Positions 1 to 12,600 of a stretch of DNA of 64,000 nt are shown here, in pieces. Every line of letters starts with the position of its first letter. Position 1 is the first letter of the stretch. The notes under the pieces were generated by a model. That model saw only the letters and a list, made by a program, of their open reading frames with translations, did not search any database and was not told the DNA's origin. The translations under genes were made by a program, and so were the position numbers. This DNA is from Plasmodium relictum (lineage: Eukaryota; Apicomplexa; Aconoidasida; Haemosporida; Plasmodiidae), in assembly GCF_900005765.1 (NCBI RefSeq), contig NC_041690.1, forward strand, positions 1,240,001-1,304,000, read 5' to 3'.

Positions 1-2866
1 TAGACAAGCTACAGCCAAGTGCATTTGTTACGTAAAAAAAAAAAAAAAAATAAAATAATAAAATAAATATATAACAATAATATAATTATAATATAAAAGA
101 AAAAAAAACAACAGTTCACTAGTTTTTAAAATAATAGCTTAAGAAAACATTAAATGTAACCAAATAAAAAAATAAAGTAATTATTTATAAAATATATATT
201 TTATTATTCTTTAAGATATTAAATGAATTATGGGAAATAATACATGATGATAAGAGAATAATATTACTTAATATATTAATCAACAAATTATTAAAAGATA
301 AATATAGTGAGAATGTAAGATCAGAAGTAGTGTTAGGTCTTTGTGAAATTGCTAAGAATAAAATGATTAATAAAATATTTCTAAAAATATTTGATAGAAT
401 TAAATATCTTATAAGTGATAAATCTTTAAATGTTAGAAAAAATTTTGTTAATCTCGTATTAGAACTCAACAAAAACTTAAATGATAATTTTTCTAATGAA
501 ATAGATTTTAATGAATTAATGAAAAGGATAACAAAAGATTATTTTACATTTAATGTTCAAGCATGTATAAAGAAATTGTCGTATATGAAACAAGAAAATA
601 ATGAAAAAATAAAAAGTAAGGAGATACGTGAATTTTTAAAATTATCAACAAATTTAATAACATATACTATGTGGAAATGCGATATAAAAGAGCAAGCAAA
701 AAAATGCATTAACTTCTTAAATGAATACCCTGTTTTAATGATCTGCATAAGTAAATTTTCAACAAATTTAAAATTAATTGATAGATATAAGTTATCTTCT
801 GTTTTATTTGAAATAACAAATGTAAAATTAAAAGAAGAAGACAGTTGTATTTTATTAAGTGAAAACGATAAGAATATTTTAAATGATGATAATTTAAAAA
901 AAAAATATATAAGGTATTCCTCTCTATTAATATGTGTAGCTAATTTACTGAAGGCAAAAAATGAGGAAGAAATAGAACTTTGTTCTTCTGAAGAAATTCA
1001 AGACTTTTTAAAAAAAAAATTTATAGAAAAATATTTTTTAGATAGTATAAATACTTTGATACAACCATTTTATTTTAAAGTCTTAAAATATATAAATTTA
1101 AATCATGATAATTATTTGATAATACATAAATATTCTCATAATCAATTAAATTCTTTACATATTATGAAAAATAAATATATATGTAAAAAATGCATAATTC
1201 CTTTATTTTATAAGTGGGGACTTTTAAGATCATATGTAATTAAAAATATTAATTTTTTGAATATATCTATTCAGTCAATTTTTTATCAAATAAAAAACAG
1301 TAAAGATATATTGACAAATTCAGTAAATAATAAAAATGATGTTTTATTAGGAAATGACACTATTAATATACAAGAAAATATATCAAACGATATTGAAAAA
1401 AATAGTATATATATAACAAATATTCATAAAGGAGAATTAGATGATAAAAATAAAAACAAAAAAAAATATATGAATGAGGAAAATAGCAATAATGAAAATA
1501 TAAATGCTAGTATTGAAATAGAAGGCTTAAAAAATAAAATAAATGAAAAGGATTCAAATGAAGTTGAAAAAATTGATATCAATAAGATTAATAATGAAAA
1601 TAAAGGGAACATAAGTGATACTGAACTTAATATATACATAAATAATGAAATAGAACTTAATGCTTTGCTTTTTTTATCTTTAATTGTAAAAAAAAAAAAA
1701 TATCACAATATGTTATTTAAATGCTTCCCTGACATAATTTATAATTTTATTTATAAATTTAATTATTTTCTGTTATACACTTTTGAAAGTATTTCTATGA
1801 ATTATTTCTTTTTGCCTCCTCATTTTCTTTCACCTTATAATGAAAAACAAAATATCACCATTACACAATTTATCATAAGTGATCAAAAGAAAATAAAAGA
1901 GTATATGAAATTATATATTTCTTTCTTTTTTCTCTTTAATTATATTTGTCTTCAAAATAAGCTTTCTTATGAATGGGATGAATTAATACAAAATACTTTA
2001 AAGACTATTAATTTAATTAGTTCTGTAAAATTTAAAAATGAAGTTGAAATAATGACAAGAAAAATAACAAGAAAAGAATATTCTGATAAAGAAATAACGG
2101 ATGAAAAAAAGATGTGGAAATCCTATATAAATGCCATCATTTATTTTATAATGTAATTATCTTTTCTCTTTTACTCTATGATATTTTGCTATAACAATTT
2201 TGTTTATTTTATTTAATGATTTTTTTCGTGGTTCATCAAATTATATATATGCATAACTTTTTAGAATTATATTTTTAATCATTTTATATTAAATACACAT
2301 AAGCATTATACATTTGAGTAAAATCAATTTAAAATTTTATATGCTTTTTATATTATTCATCTTAAGTTTGACTTTTATTTTTTTTTTATTTTTTTAGTTA
2401 CTACATTGATAAGATTGAATACATAATTGCTATGAAAAAGTTGTCTCTTGAAGATTTAGATTTTAATGATTTCATAAGAAATTTCTTTCTATTTTATAAA
2501 TGCTATGAAATTGTAAATGAAGACGAAAAGGAAACAAAGAAAATATATTTCAAAATATGGAATAGAATATGTTCATTTCTTATGTTTATATTAAATTTTG
2601 ATTATTTTGAAAAAAAAACTTATTTTAAATTAATGATAATTAATACATTTTTTACATTTACATATGAATTTACACCTAAAAAACAAATAGAAAAAATACT
2701 CAGGAAATGTTTAATTGTAATTAAAGAAAAGGATACATTTCAAAAATATCTGGAGAATTTTAAGAATAATAATGATACAGTGAACTATATGGAAGAAAGT
2801 CAAATAAAAAATATTCAAAATGTTTTAGATAATATATTATTAAAAAAAGATAAGCCAAAAAAATAA
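1..2866 (+). CDS. Condensin II subunit G2-like HEAT-repeat protein (5' end outside window)
   Basis: Partial gene in three visible exons: left edge to 31, 216-2152 and 2398-2866 (stop TAA). Splice sites are GT at 32, AG at 214-215, GT at 2153 and AG at 2396-2397, and the reading frame continues through both introns, giving about 811 visible residues. The protein is helical with HEAT-like units near its visible start (ENVRSEVVLGLCEIAKNK, then LNVRKNFVNLVLEL). This spacing, followed by a helical region with a CIIPLFYKWGLLRSYVI segment, matches the order seen in metazoan NCAPG2. In that family the subunit binds the kleisin CAP-H2 and helps condensin II compact chromosomes in mitosis. An Asn/Lys/Glu-rich insert lies at about 1320-1630. 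The apparent stop at 2154-2156 is inside the second intron. The family assignment is by eye; another HEAT protein is possible. Confidence 0.68.
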
Positions 2867-3102
2867 TTTTCTTAAACAATTTTCATATTGAAGAAAAAAA
2901 AAAAGATTCAAAATAAGCACATTTTTAATATGCGCACTCTTTTTTAAGATAATTATATTTTATTGGATACATATTTAACAAAAATATTTGTAGACTTATT
3001 TTTTCTATAAATATAAAATATTAAAGTTTCTTTTAATGAGTACAATTCCTTTATTCCAACAACAGCAAAAACAAAAAAAAAAAAAAAAAGATTTAATAAT
3101 AT

Positions 3103-3522
3103 TTAAGATAAATTTAATTTTCTATTTTTAATTATTGTAAGCATATCTAAAATGATTTCTTTAGTTTTTATCAGTTTGTTTAATTCATTTACTTGAATTT
3201 TTTCTTCTAGTTGTGCTATATTCTTTTCATATATCTTCTTTTTAAATACAAAGTTGTTCACTTTATCATTCAATTCTTCAAATACATTTCGATTTGATTC
3301 ATCATATATACTTTGATCTAATTCACTATTTATATTTTCATTTGTCCTTTGATATGTATTATCTTTTAAGTTATCAGTTAAATTATGAATTTCCCCATTT
3401 ACATTTTTTTCTTTCATTGTATGATTATTTTTATGGGGGTTTACTATCGCTTTAATTTTTTTACATTTTTTACCTTTATCAATTTTTTCTGCCTTTAATT
3501 TATTTACTTTTTTATTTTTCAT
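3103..3522 (-). CDS. Small Lys-rich coiled-coil protein, unknown function
   Basis: Single-exon ORF of 139 residues starting with an ATG. The N-terminal third is very basic (repeated KK, KIDKGKKCKKIK), which could act as a nuclear or nucleolar signal. The middle is Asn/Glu-rich. The last 50 residues form a charged amphipathic helix (KKIYEKNIAQLEEKIQVNEL and on) likely to be a coiled coil. It converges with the condensin-like gene on its left and diverges from the UTP12-like gene on its right. I recognise no family. The coding call rests on the length in such AT-rich DNA, the mixed codon content and the position in an otherwise evenly spaced gene row. A spurious ORF is possible. Confidence 0.55.
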   Translation of the reverse strand: MKNKKVNKLKAEKIDKGKKCKKIKAIVNPHKNNHTMKEKNVNGEIHNLTDNLKDNTYQRTNENINSELDQSIYDESNRNVFEELNDKVNNFVFKKKIYEKNIAQLEEKIQVNELNKLIKTKEIILDMLTIIKNRKLNLS

Positions 3523-4516
3523 TTTATACTAAATTTATAGAAATAATAATTCATTGATTCTCAGTTTTTTCTTTTTATTCATTTATTTATTTTATCTTTT
3601 CTTTCTTTGGTGATATTTAATAAAACTAAATGATTTATGCTGAATACATGAAAATTCAGCAATTCTTAAAAAAAAAAAATACATATTATATTTCTTCTTT
3701 AATAAAATATAATTCTAAATTCTGCATTTTCTTTTTCCAAATTTTTTTTTATAAATCTTCGAATTAAGTTTTCATAAAAATATAAATATCATAATTTAAT
3801 AATAAAATAAGTGTATATTTGTATTTTTTTGTTTTTAAAATAAAAAAAAAAAAAAAATGTTAATAAAAATATGAAATGTTTTATTTTTTTAAATTTATGC
3901 TACATTTCTTGTTTATACATTTTTTTTTTAAAATTTATAATTATAAAAAATATATTTAAAAAAAAAGAGGTTTTCTTCAATAATTTGAAATATGAAAAAA
4001 TAAATTAATATATATTTATATAGTACTAGTTATTTAATAAAAAAAAAAAAAAAATTTATAATTTTTAAATAATTTTTGTACGGATAAATGAAAAATTTAT
4101 ATTTATTGTTTTATTATATTATTATTAATTTATAATTAATGATTTATATAAAAAATTTATAAGAATGGCGTATGTTAACTATTTATATAAAAATTTTAAT
4201 TTTGTTATGTAATTAAAAAATTCATACAATATTATTTTAAATTTGCAACAAGTTAATTTTAAATTATACCAATTTAGAGAATTTATCTAACATAGAATTT
4301 TAGCATATATATGCGATGTTATTTTATTGATAATTATTTGTTCAATTTATTTTTAAAGTCATTTTTCATGAAATATTTTTTGTTTATATTTATGACTTTA
4401 TTCATTAATAGTTAGGGAAATATGTATTCTTTTTTTATAAGTTAATATTATACAAAATTTTTAATTTTCTCTTGCTGTTTTATTAGTTTTTATTTTATTA
4501 TTATTTTTTAACTAAA
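3523..4516. other. Divergent intergenic region
   Basis: This 1 kb separates two divergently transcribed genes and should hold both promoters and 5' UTRs. It contains only AT-rich sequence with poly-A and poly-T tracts. I see no protein-like ORF, RNA gene or clear motif. Confidence 0.5.
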
Positions 4517-7500
4517 ATGGTGAAATCATATGATAGATATGAGTTTGAAGATTGTTTTGGGATAGTTAATTCAAAATCATCAAATTGCGTTTTTTTAAAT
4601 TATAACAATATTTTGTCAGGTAAAGAAAAAAAAAAAAAAAAAAAAAAAGAAATACATGAATTTTATAAAATTCATGCTTTATAAGTTATTATTTATATTT
4701 TTTTAAACTTTTTTGATTTTCATATTATGTGAAGATAATATATATAGTAGCTTAATTGTATAATATTTATAACATTATTTATATAAAAATTAACATTATT
4801 TTAATATTTTTTTATGTACGTAGGACATGATGAATGTGTAAGTATATGGAATATTAATGAAAAAGAAATAAAAAAAAAATTGACAGTTCCCTTTACACCA
4901 CCTTATTATTTTTTTACGTATCACGTTACATATATTTGTATAAATGAGAAAAATAAAAATATTTTAGCAGTTGGATATATAAATGGTTCTATTAGATTAT
5001 TTGATATAGAAAAAAATAAAATATTATCAACTTTCCATGGACATACTTCTTCTATATGTAAATTAAAATTTAATAAAAATGGTAACTTTTTGTGTTCATG
5101 TAGCAAAGATACGAATATAATATTATGGGATGTTATTAATGATAAAGGAGTATTTAAACTAGAAGGACACACCAATGCTGTTACTGATATAGAGTTTTTA
5201 AAAATAAAAAATGACTATTTAGATGATTTTATTAGTAATAATTTATTAATTAGCGTATCAAAAGATTGTTTAATTAAGGTATGGGAGTTAAATATTCAAT
5301 CATGTGTACAAACCCTAGTAGATTGCGAAGAAGAAATTAGTTGTTTATTAATAAATGAAAGTAATACTAGATTAATTATTGGATGCAACTCTTTTTTAAG
5401 AATATATAAAATTGATTTATATTCTAATATTAAAGATAAATTTACCAATTGTAAAATTTATATAAGCTTTTTGTCAACTATTAAGAGACCTAACAATTGT
5501 AGAATTCAAAATATGAAAATGATTTTTTTTATTGAAAATGATATTAATTTTGAAGAAGAAGAAAATTTACATTTAACATTAAAAGATGATAATAATGTAG
5601 GAGAAAATGATTTAAATATAAACGGTGTTAATACAAATATAAATGATAACAATGGGGGCATAAAAGAAGATAAAAATATTATTAATGTTCTTAATAATTC
5701 TTTAAATAATTCTTTAAAAATTTGTGAAAGAACAACCTACTGTTTTGAAGGGGATAACAATGGAATTCTAGTATGCTGTACTAATTTAAAAAAAATAGAA
5801 TTTTATAAGATAAATTCAATAAAAAATCAAAAAAAATCAGAAAAAGCAAAAAAAAAAAGATACATAGAAAAATTAAAAAAAAAAAAAAAAATGATTATAA
5901 AAGAACAAAAAAGAATAGAGAAATTTAAAGGAAAAAATAATATTGACTATATTAATTTAACATATAAATTAGAAGAAATTGAACAGGAAATAAGTATTTA
6001 TAACCGTTATGATATTCATACAGCCAACGATGAAATAAAATATTTATTTAATTATAACTGCAAATTCAGATTGCAAAATATAGATATTTACAAAAAAAGA
6101 AAAAAAGACATTTTTGTTTATCTCCTGATATCTTTTGCTACGAACCGCTTGAGTATATTTGAGATTAATCTATATGACATTTTGAATAACAAAGATATGT
6201 TTATTGTAAAAGGAGAAGGTAAATCAAAGAACAGTAGTAATCAAATTAAGGAGGAAGAAAGTGAAAATAAAGAAAAAAATGAAAAAGAAGACAAAGAAAA
6301 AAACAGTGAAAGTGAAGACGAAGAAGAAAAAAATGAAAAAGAAGACAAAGAAAAATATAGTGAAAGTGAAGACGAAGAAGAAAAAAATGAAAAAGAAGAC
6401 AAAGAAAAATATAGTGAAAGTGAAGACGAAGAAGAAAAAAAGGAAAATGAAGGAAAAGTAGAAAAGAGCTTAAAAATAATAGAAAAAAAAATATATGATT
6501 ATTCGAAATGCTTTAAAGAAATATGCGAGATAAACAAAGGACATAACAGTTCTGTGAACTATCTAAATTTATCAGAAAATGGAGAATTAATGGTTTCCAT
6601 ATGCAAGAGATATGTGAAAATTTGGAATATGAAAACTTTTCAGAATATAATTACAATTAATTCAGAAGGTTGCACAAGTGCATTTTTTTGTCATAATGAT
6701 GAGTACTTAGTAATTAGTGATGAATATGGATATATTTTTTTATATGAATTAAAAAATATTGAATTAAAATATATATATAAGGCCCATACAAATAAAATTA
6801 TTAATTTATGTAAAAAGTCGAAAAGTAACTCATTTTTATCAGTTGGAGAAGAAAATTATTTAAAAATTTTTGAACTTACTTCAAGTAAAGAGGCCATTGA
6901 GCATGAAGAAAGTGATGAGGAAAATAAAGAATTGAGAGAAGTTGCAAATAAAAAAAATAGTAGAAGTAATGATAAAAAAGAAATAAACAAAATAAATGAG
7001 AACGAAGAAACAGTTAATCAAAAGGATAATTTCTTTTTAAGATTTACAGAAATGGATTGTTATAACTTAACAGATAAAGTAAGTTGTGCTATTTATTCTC
7101 CTAATGAAGAATACATTTCTATTGGTTATTTAAATAACTTAATAGAAGTATTATATAGTGACACTTTAAAATTGCATTTAACCTTATATGGACATAGTTT
7201 ACCTATAACATGTATTGATATTTCAAAAGATAACAAATTGTTAGCTTCCAGTTCATCAGATAAATTTTTATTTATCTGGAATTTAGAATATGGTAGTATA
7301 AATAAGAGATTACATATAAACTGTGATGTGTTAACAAAAATTCAATTTTTTAATGAAAGTAATAATTTAATAAGTATATCAAGAGATGGTTATATAAAAA
7401 TGTGGGATGCAGTAAAATTTGAGTGTATTTGTACTATTGATGGAAGCTTTGGTATTCTTACTTCTTTAGTTATTAATTATAATGATGATTTTTTCTTAAC

Positions 7501-8647
7501 ATCAGGAACTCATAAAAGTATCAGATACTGGAAAAGAGGAGATGATTTAATATTTTTAGAAGAAGAAAGGGATAAAGAACTAAATTTACAAATTGAAAAA
7601 GAAGCTGTAAGGAATGATTTAGCATATCCATCCTCTGTTGAGAAAAATGTTTTACTAAATAAAGCTACTATAAAAACTATTGAAACTATTAAATCTTCTG
7701 AAAAACTAATCGAGTATCTTGATATAATAGACGAAGAATTAACTTTGTTAGATGTATATTATAAAAATTTAACAGCATACCAAGAAGCAAAAAAAAAAAA
7801 TGAACTTCCCGATTTTGTTCAACCACCCACCAAACCTAATTCTAGACCTGAATTATTAAATAAAGATCCTTATGAATTCATTATTGAAATTGTATGTAAT
7901 ATTAAAAATAACATTTTAAATGAAGTTTTAATATCTTTGCCATTTTCCTATGCATATAAATTATTAGATTATATTAAAACTTATCTAAAATCTTTTTATT
8001 TTTTTCAAAAAATTCAAGATAACCGAAAAAAATTTCGTTCTTGTGGAGATTTCAATTTCTATGTAGAATATTCAATTAATATTGTTTTAAACATAATAAA
8101 TATTTATAGAAATCAGTTCTTGTTTGATACTAAGTTTAGATTTCTTTTATATGAATTACATGAATTAATTATCCCACATTTAAGAAACTCAGTAGAGCAG
8201 TGTTCGTTTAATCAAACGACCTTGAATTTTTTAATAAACTCTATAGAAGATGATAATTTAAATTTGAATGATTATGATCAGGAATTCTTACATACTAAGA
8301 AAGAATTAAGGAATAAAGATAAAATAAATACAAAAATAAAAAACGAGAAAAACGTAGAGTGTTTAAAGACCCCTGGTACAAATGAAAATGAAAAAGAAGA
8401 ATTTAGAAACAATAAAAAAAAGGGGAATTATGAAAAAATAAATAAAGATAAAAATAAAAACTATGATATAATTGAAAATAATGATGTTGAAAATAATGAA
8501 AATAAAAAAAATGATAAAGATATGGTTAATAATAAAAGTGGTAAAAGTGGAAAAAAAAAAAGAAAAGAAGAAATAAATGGAATAACGACAAAAAAAAAAG
8601 GTACAGAAAAATATGATAAAAAGAAAAAAAAAATCTGTAAAATATGA
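4517..8647 (+). CDS. UTP12: UTP12/WDR3-like WD40 protein of the small-subunit processome
   Basis: Two exons, 4517-4619 and 4824-8647, join through a split Gly codon (donor GT 4620, acceptor AG 4822-4823) to give 1308 residues. The start ATGGTGAAATCATATGA encodes the family-like N-terminus MVKSYDRYEFEDCFGIV. Two sets of WD40 repeats follow: GHTSSICKLKFNKNGNFLCS, SKDTNIILWDV and EGHTNAVTDIEFL in the first, and YGHSLPITCIDISKDNKLL with SSDKFLFIWNL in the second. About 7860-8260 encodes the Dip2/Utp12 C-terminal helical domain (DPYEFIIEIVCNIKNNILNE to LHELIIPHLRNS). Utp12 belongs to the UTP-B module, which binds U3 snoRNP pre-ribosomes in the nucleolus for 18S rRNA processing. Parasite-type additions are Asn-rich and Glu/Lys-rich inserts between the propellers and a Lys-rich tail. 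Family assignment is firm. Confidence 0.9.
6278..6439 (+). repeat. Three tandem 54-bp coding repeats in the UTP12-like gene
   Basis: Three in-frame copies of a 54-bp unit encode the 18-residue motif NEKEDKEKYSESEDEEEK; the first copy has Asn where the others have Tyr. The array sits in the acidic linker between the two WD40 propellers. Near-identity of the copies indicates recent expansion. Confidence 0.85.
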
Positions 8648-9639
8648 TAATATCGTTATATGTATTTTTGTTGGTTTTTAAAAAAAAAAAAATATTATCA
8701 TCCACTTTTATATGTAAAATATAATAAAAAAAAAAATTAAAAATAAAATAAAAAAAAAAAAAAAAACTAAAAAATTTTTGAAATTAGCATAAAACTAACA
8801 TCTTTTAAAATATATAAAATTTCCTTATGTAAATATATACTCATTTTTAAATTAAATTTATTTTGTTTTCCTCATACTATTTTTTATATACTTTGTTTTA
8901 TTTTTAATAAATTTTATTTTATTTGAATTTTTATATATTTAAAAAAATATTTCCATTTTTTTATTTAAAATTTTTTTTATGCAAAAAATTAAAAAAAAAA
9001 TATACATTAAAACAATATATATATATATATAGAAAAAAAAACTTTATTTAGTATACAAGGAAATTCTAAAAGGAATATTATAAACATGAATATTTTTCTA
9101 TTTTAGTACACATAAAACTATAAAAAAAAAGAAAAAGAAAAAAATGAAATTCTTTTTATATATATTCACATCATATAGATTTAAATTTAGTTAGAAAAAA
9201 ATAAAAAAAATAAAAAAAAAAAAATAAAAGATTCTATTGAAGTTTGGATATATGAACTCAAATTTAACTGTATCTCATAATAGATTTGACTCAAAACATC
9301 TACAAGAAAAAAAAAAAAAATATATATATATAAATAATTAAATGTACTAAAATATATATGTATATAAAAATGCCTATATTAACATTTGGAGTTTGAAAAG
9401 ATATGAACACACATTATGTTAATAAAAATTATATTTATACAATATTATAAAAAATTTTAATGTGCTTATTATATATATATATAAATACATAGGTAACAAT
9501 TTATAATGTGCAAATTTGAATTTCATTTATTTCCTTTTTTTTTTGAGCTTTTATAAAAAACATTTCTATATTTTGATATTGTTTAAGCATATATTTTATC
9601 ATTAAATTCACTTTTTTTAAATTTGCATTTTTAACAAAA
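8648..9639. other. Intergenic region between tandem genes
   Basis: It holds the 3' end of the UTP12-like gene and the promoter/5' UTR of MDR2. The sequence is poly-A/T and TA-rich (for example near 9017-9030 and 9470-9482). I see no coding exon or RNA gene. Confidence 0.5.
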
Positions 9640-12600
9640 ATGGATGTATCTAACTATGAATATTTAAGAAATTTTGGGGTTAAAAATGAAATAAAAAGAA
9701 GAACAATATATAAAGAAAAAATTATATATCATGTAGCAGATACTATAATATTTACAGCACTATTTTTAAGTTGTTACAAGTTTAACATAACGTTGTCATA
9801 TAATTATGAAAAGGAAGTATTTTATAGTTTTTATAAATCATTAGTTGATTTAGTTTTTTTAAATTTAGCAAGAATAATCTACACTATTATTTTACTTTTT
9901 TTTTATTCTAGAGTAAATAAATTAAATATATTAGAAAACGTTTATGTATTTTCTAGGCATTTAACTGGATTCTTAGTTATTTTAAATTCAATAAAAATGA
10001 TTAATTTTCATTATAATATAAATGTGGAGGCAAAAAGTTATAATGGTATATATTTTAATGTAGTTAGAATAATAATTATGATATATAGCTTGATATCTTC
10101 AATATATTATTTTTTTATTCAGTATAAGTTATACAATGTTAAGAAAAAATGCATAATAGCTAGCTCAGAATTAGAAAAAATTTTATTAAAAGATATAAAA
10201 TTAAAAAAGTACAAGTTATTTAAAGGTGATTTTACTAATGGTTTATTAGATGAAGAGTGTAGCAACATGAATAGTACTATGATAACAAGAGAAAACAAAA
10301 GTTTATTAGAGTTGAATTTTTCTTATAGCAAATTATATGATTCAGGCACTTTATATAAAGATTTAAATGAATTAAAAGTATCCAAAAAAAAGTCGCAGAA
10401 TTTAAATGACTTATTAAAAGAAAAAAATGCTACAGAATTATTATTATCGAAAAAAAAAAAAAAATATAAAAATAATACTATTGATGATGATACCGAATCA
10501 TATAGTACTAACATAAATTACTTAGAAAATAAATTAACATATAATGAATTTAAGAATATTCTACTACCATATTTATGGCCTAGTAGAAGAGTAGATTTAA
10601 AAGGAAATATTTTAATATTACGTTTTTATGTAGTGTTAATCTTTTTTTTTATAATACTATCCAAAATATTTAGTGTGATATGTCCTATATATCTTGGTAT
10701 TGCATCTAATGATGTTTTAGAAAAAAATTTTTCAAATTCTGTTTTTAATCTTGGGTTATATGTAACGTTTTTTTTTATTTCAAAATTTCTGAAAGAATTA
10801 TGTGGAATTTTATATTCACAGGTACAGCAGTCTGCTTTCATTGAATTACAAGAGTCCGTTTTTCAAAGTTTTCATAACTTATCATATGAATGGTATTCTA
10901 ATAAAAATTCAGGGGGAATTATGAGAATAGTTGATAGAGGAACAGAAAGTGCAAACAATTTAATGAATTCTTTGTTAATGTATATAATACCAGCAATAAT
11001 AGAAGGAGTTATAACTTGTATAATATTTATATTTAAATATAAAAATAGTCTATTAGGAAGTATTTTGTTTATTGGATTAACCTTATATATATATGCAACA
11101 ATAAAAATAACAAAATGGAGGAAGAAAATTAGAACAAAAGCAAATAAAATGGATAACGTATATCATGATATAGCACATGATTCGTTGACAAATTATGAAA
11201 CTGTGAAGTATTTTAGTAATGAAAAATTTGAAATAAAAAGATTTTGTAATGCATTATCTAATTATAATAGATATAATTTAAAAATTTTAAATAGTTTAGG
11301 AATATTAAATAGTGTTCAGCAATTTATTTTGAATGGCACTTTATTTTTTACCTTGTTTTGTGTAATATACATGATAATAGAAAATGGAGCAGATAGCGGA
11401 ATTTTTATTAGTGTAATAGTATATATAACAAATGTATTTTCTCCTTTAAGTATATTAGGTACGTTGTATACCAATATAGTCAAATCATTTACTGATATAA
11501 ATGATTTAACTGATGTCTTAAGAGAAAAAATACATGTCCCAGATGACCACAATTTAGAACCTTTTTCATTGACATCTTATGAAAAAAAGTTTGGTGTAAG
11601 TATTCAATTTATTGACGTTAATTTTCATTATCCTTCTCAACCACTTAATCTTTCTTTAAAAAATATTGATATTTTCATACCAGCTGGTACTACTTGTGCT
11701 ATTGTTGGCCATACAGGTTCTGGAAAAACTACTATTTCCAAATTGCTATATCGATTTTATGATGCAGAAGGAGAGATAAAAATAGGTGGAAGAAATATAA
11801 ATGAATATACGAGAAATTCTGTTAGAAACATAATAGGAATAGTACCTCAAGATACTATTTTATTTAATGAAACTATAAAATATAATATTTTATATGGAAA
11901 ACTAAATGCAACAGATGAAGAATTAATACAAGCAGTAAAATCTGCTCAATTATATGATTTTATTGAATCCTTACCAAAGAAATGGAACACTATAGTCGGA
12001 GACAAAGGAGTTAAGTTATCAGGAGGAGAGAGACAAAGAATATCTATTGCTAGATGTTTATTAAAAGATCCAAAAATTGTTATTTTTGATGAAGCTACTA
12101 GTTTATTAGATTCAAGAACAGAATATTTATTTCAAAAGGCAGTAGAAGATTTAAGAAAAAATAGAACTCTAATAATTATTGCTCATAGACTTAGCACCAT
12201 TTCTTCTGCTGAACAGATTATTTTATTAAATAAAGGAAGAATTATAGAAAGGGGAAACCATCATTATTTATTAAAACTCAATGGGGAATATTCACAAATG
12301 TGGAATATGCAATCGAAATCTAATGAAAAACATAATGAAGAAAATTCTTCTAATGATAAAAAAAAAAGTCCAAAAGATAATATGGGTGTAACAAATTCCT
12401 TTAAAAATGAAGATATAGCTGGTGATAAATCAGGTAGTGATTATAATGCATACTTATTTAATGGTTGTAATAGTACATATAATAACAATGGTAGTAATAT
12501 GAGCATTTATGAGGATAACAATAATAATAATAATAATAATATTAATAATAATACTAATAATAAAAGTAATAATATCAATAATATTAATAACAGTCATAAT

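Noticed and set aside
330-2156. An intronless protein of about 608 residues starting at position 330 and ending at 2156
   Set aside because: The start would be GTG, the frame is open further left to an acceptor at 215, and the end lies inside an intron (GT at 2153) that joins in phase to 2398.
6261-6461. Lys-rich frame on the plus strand
   Set aside because: It is a shifted frame of the 54-bp repeat array in the UTP12-like gene.
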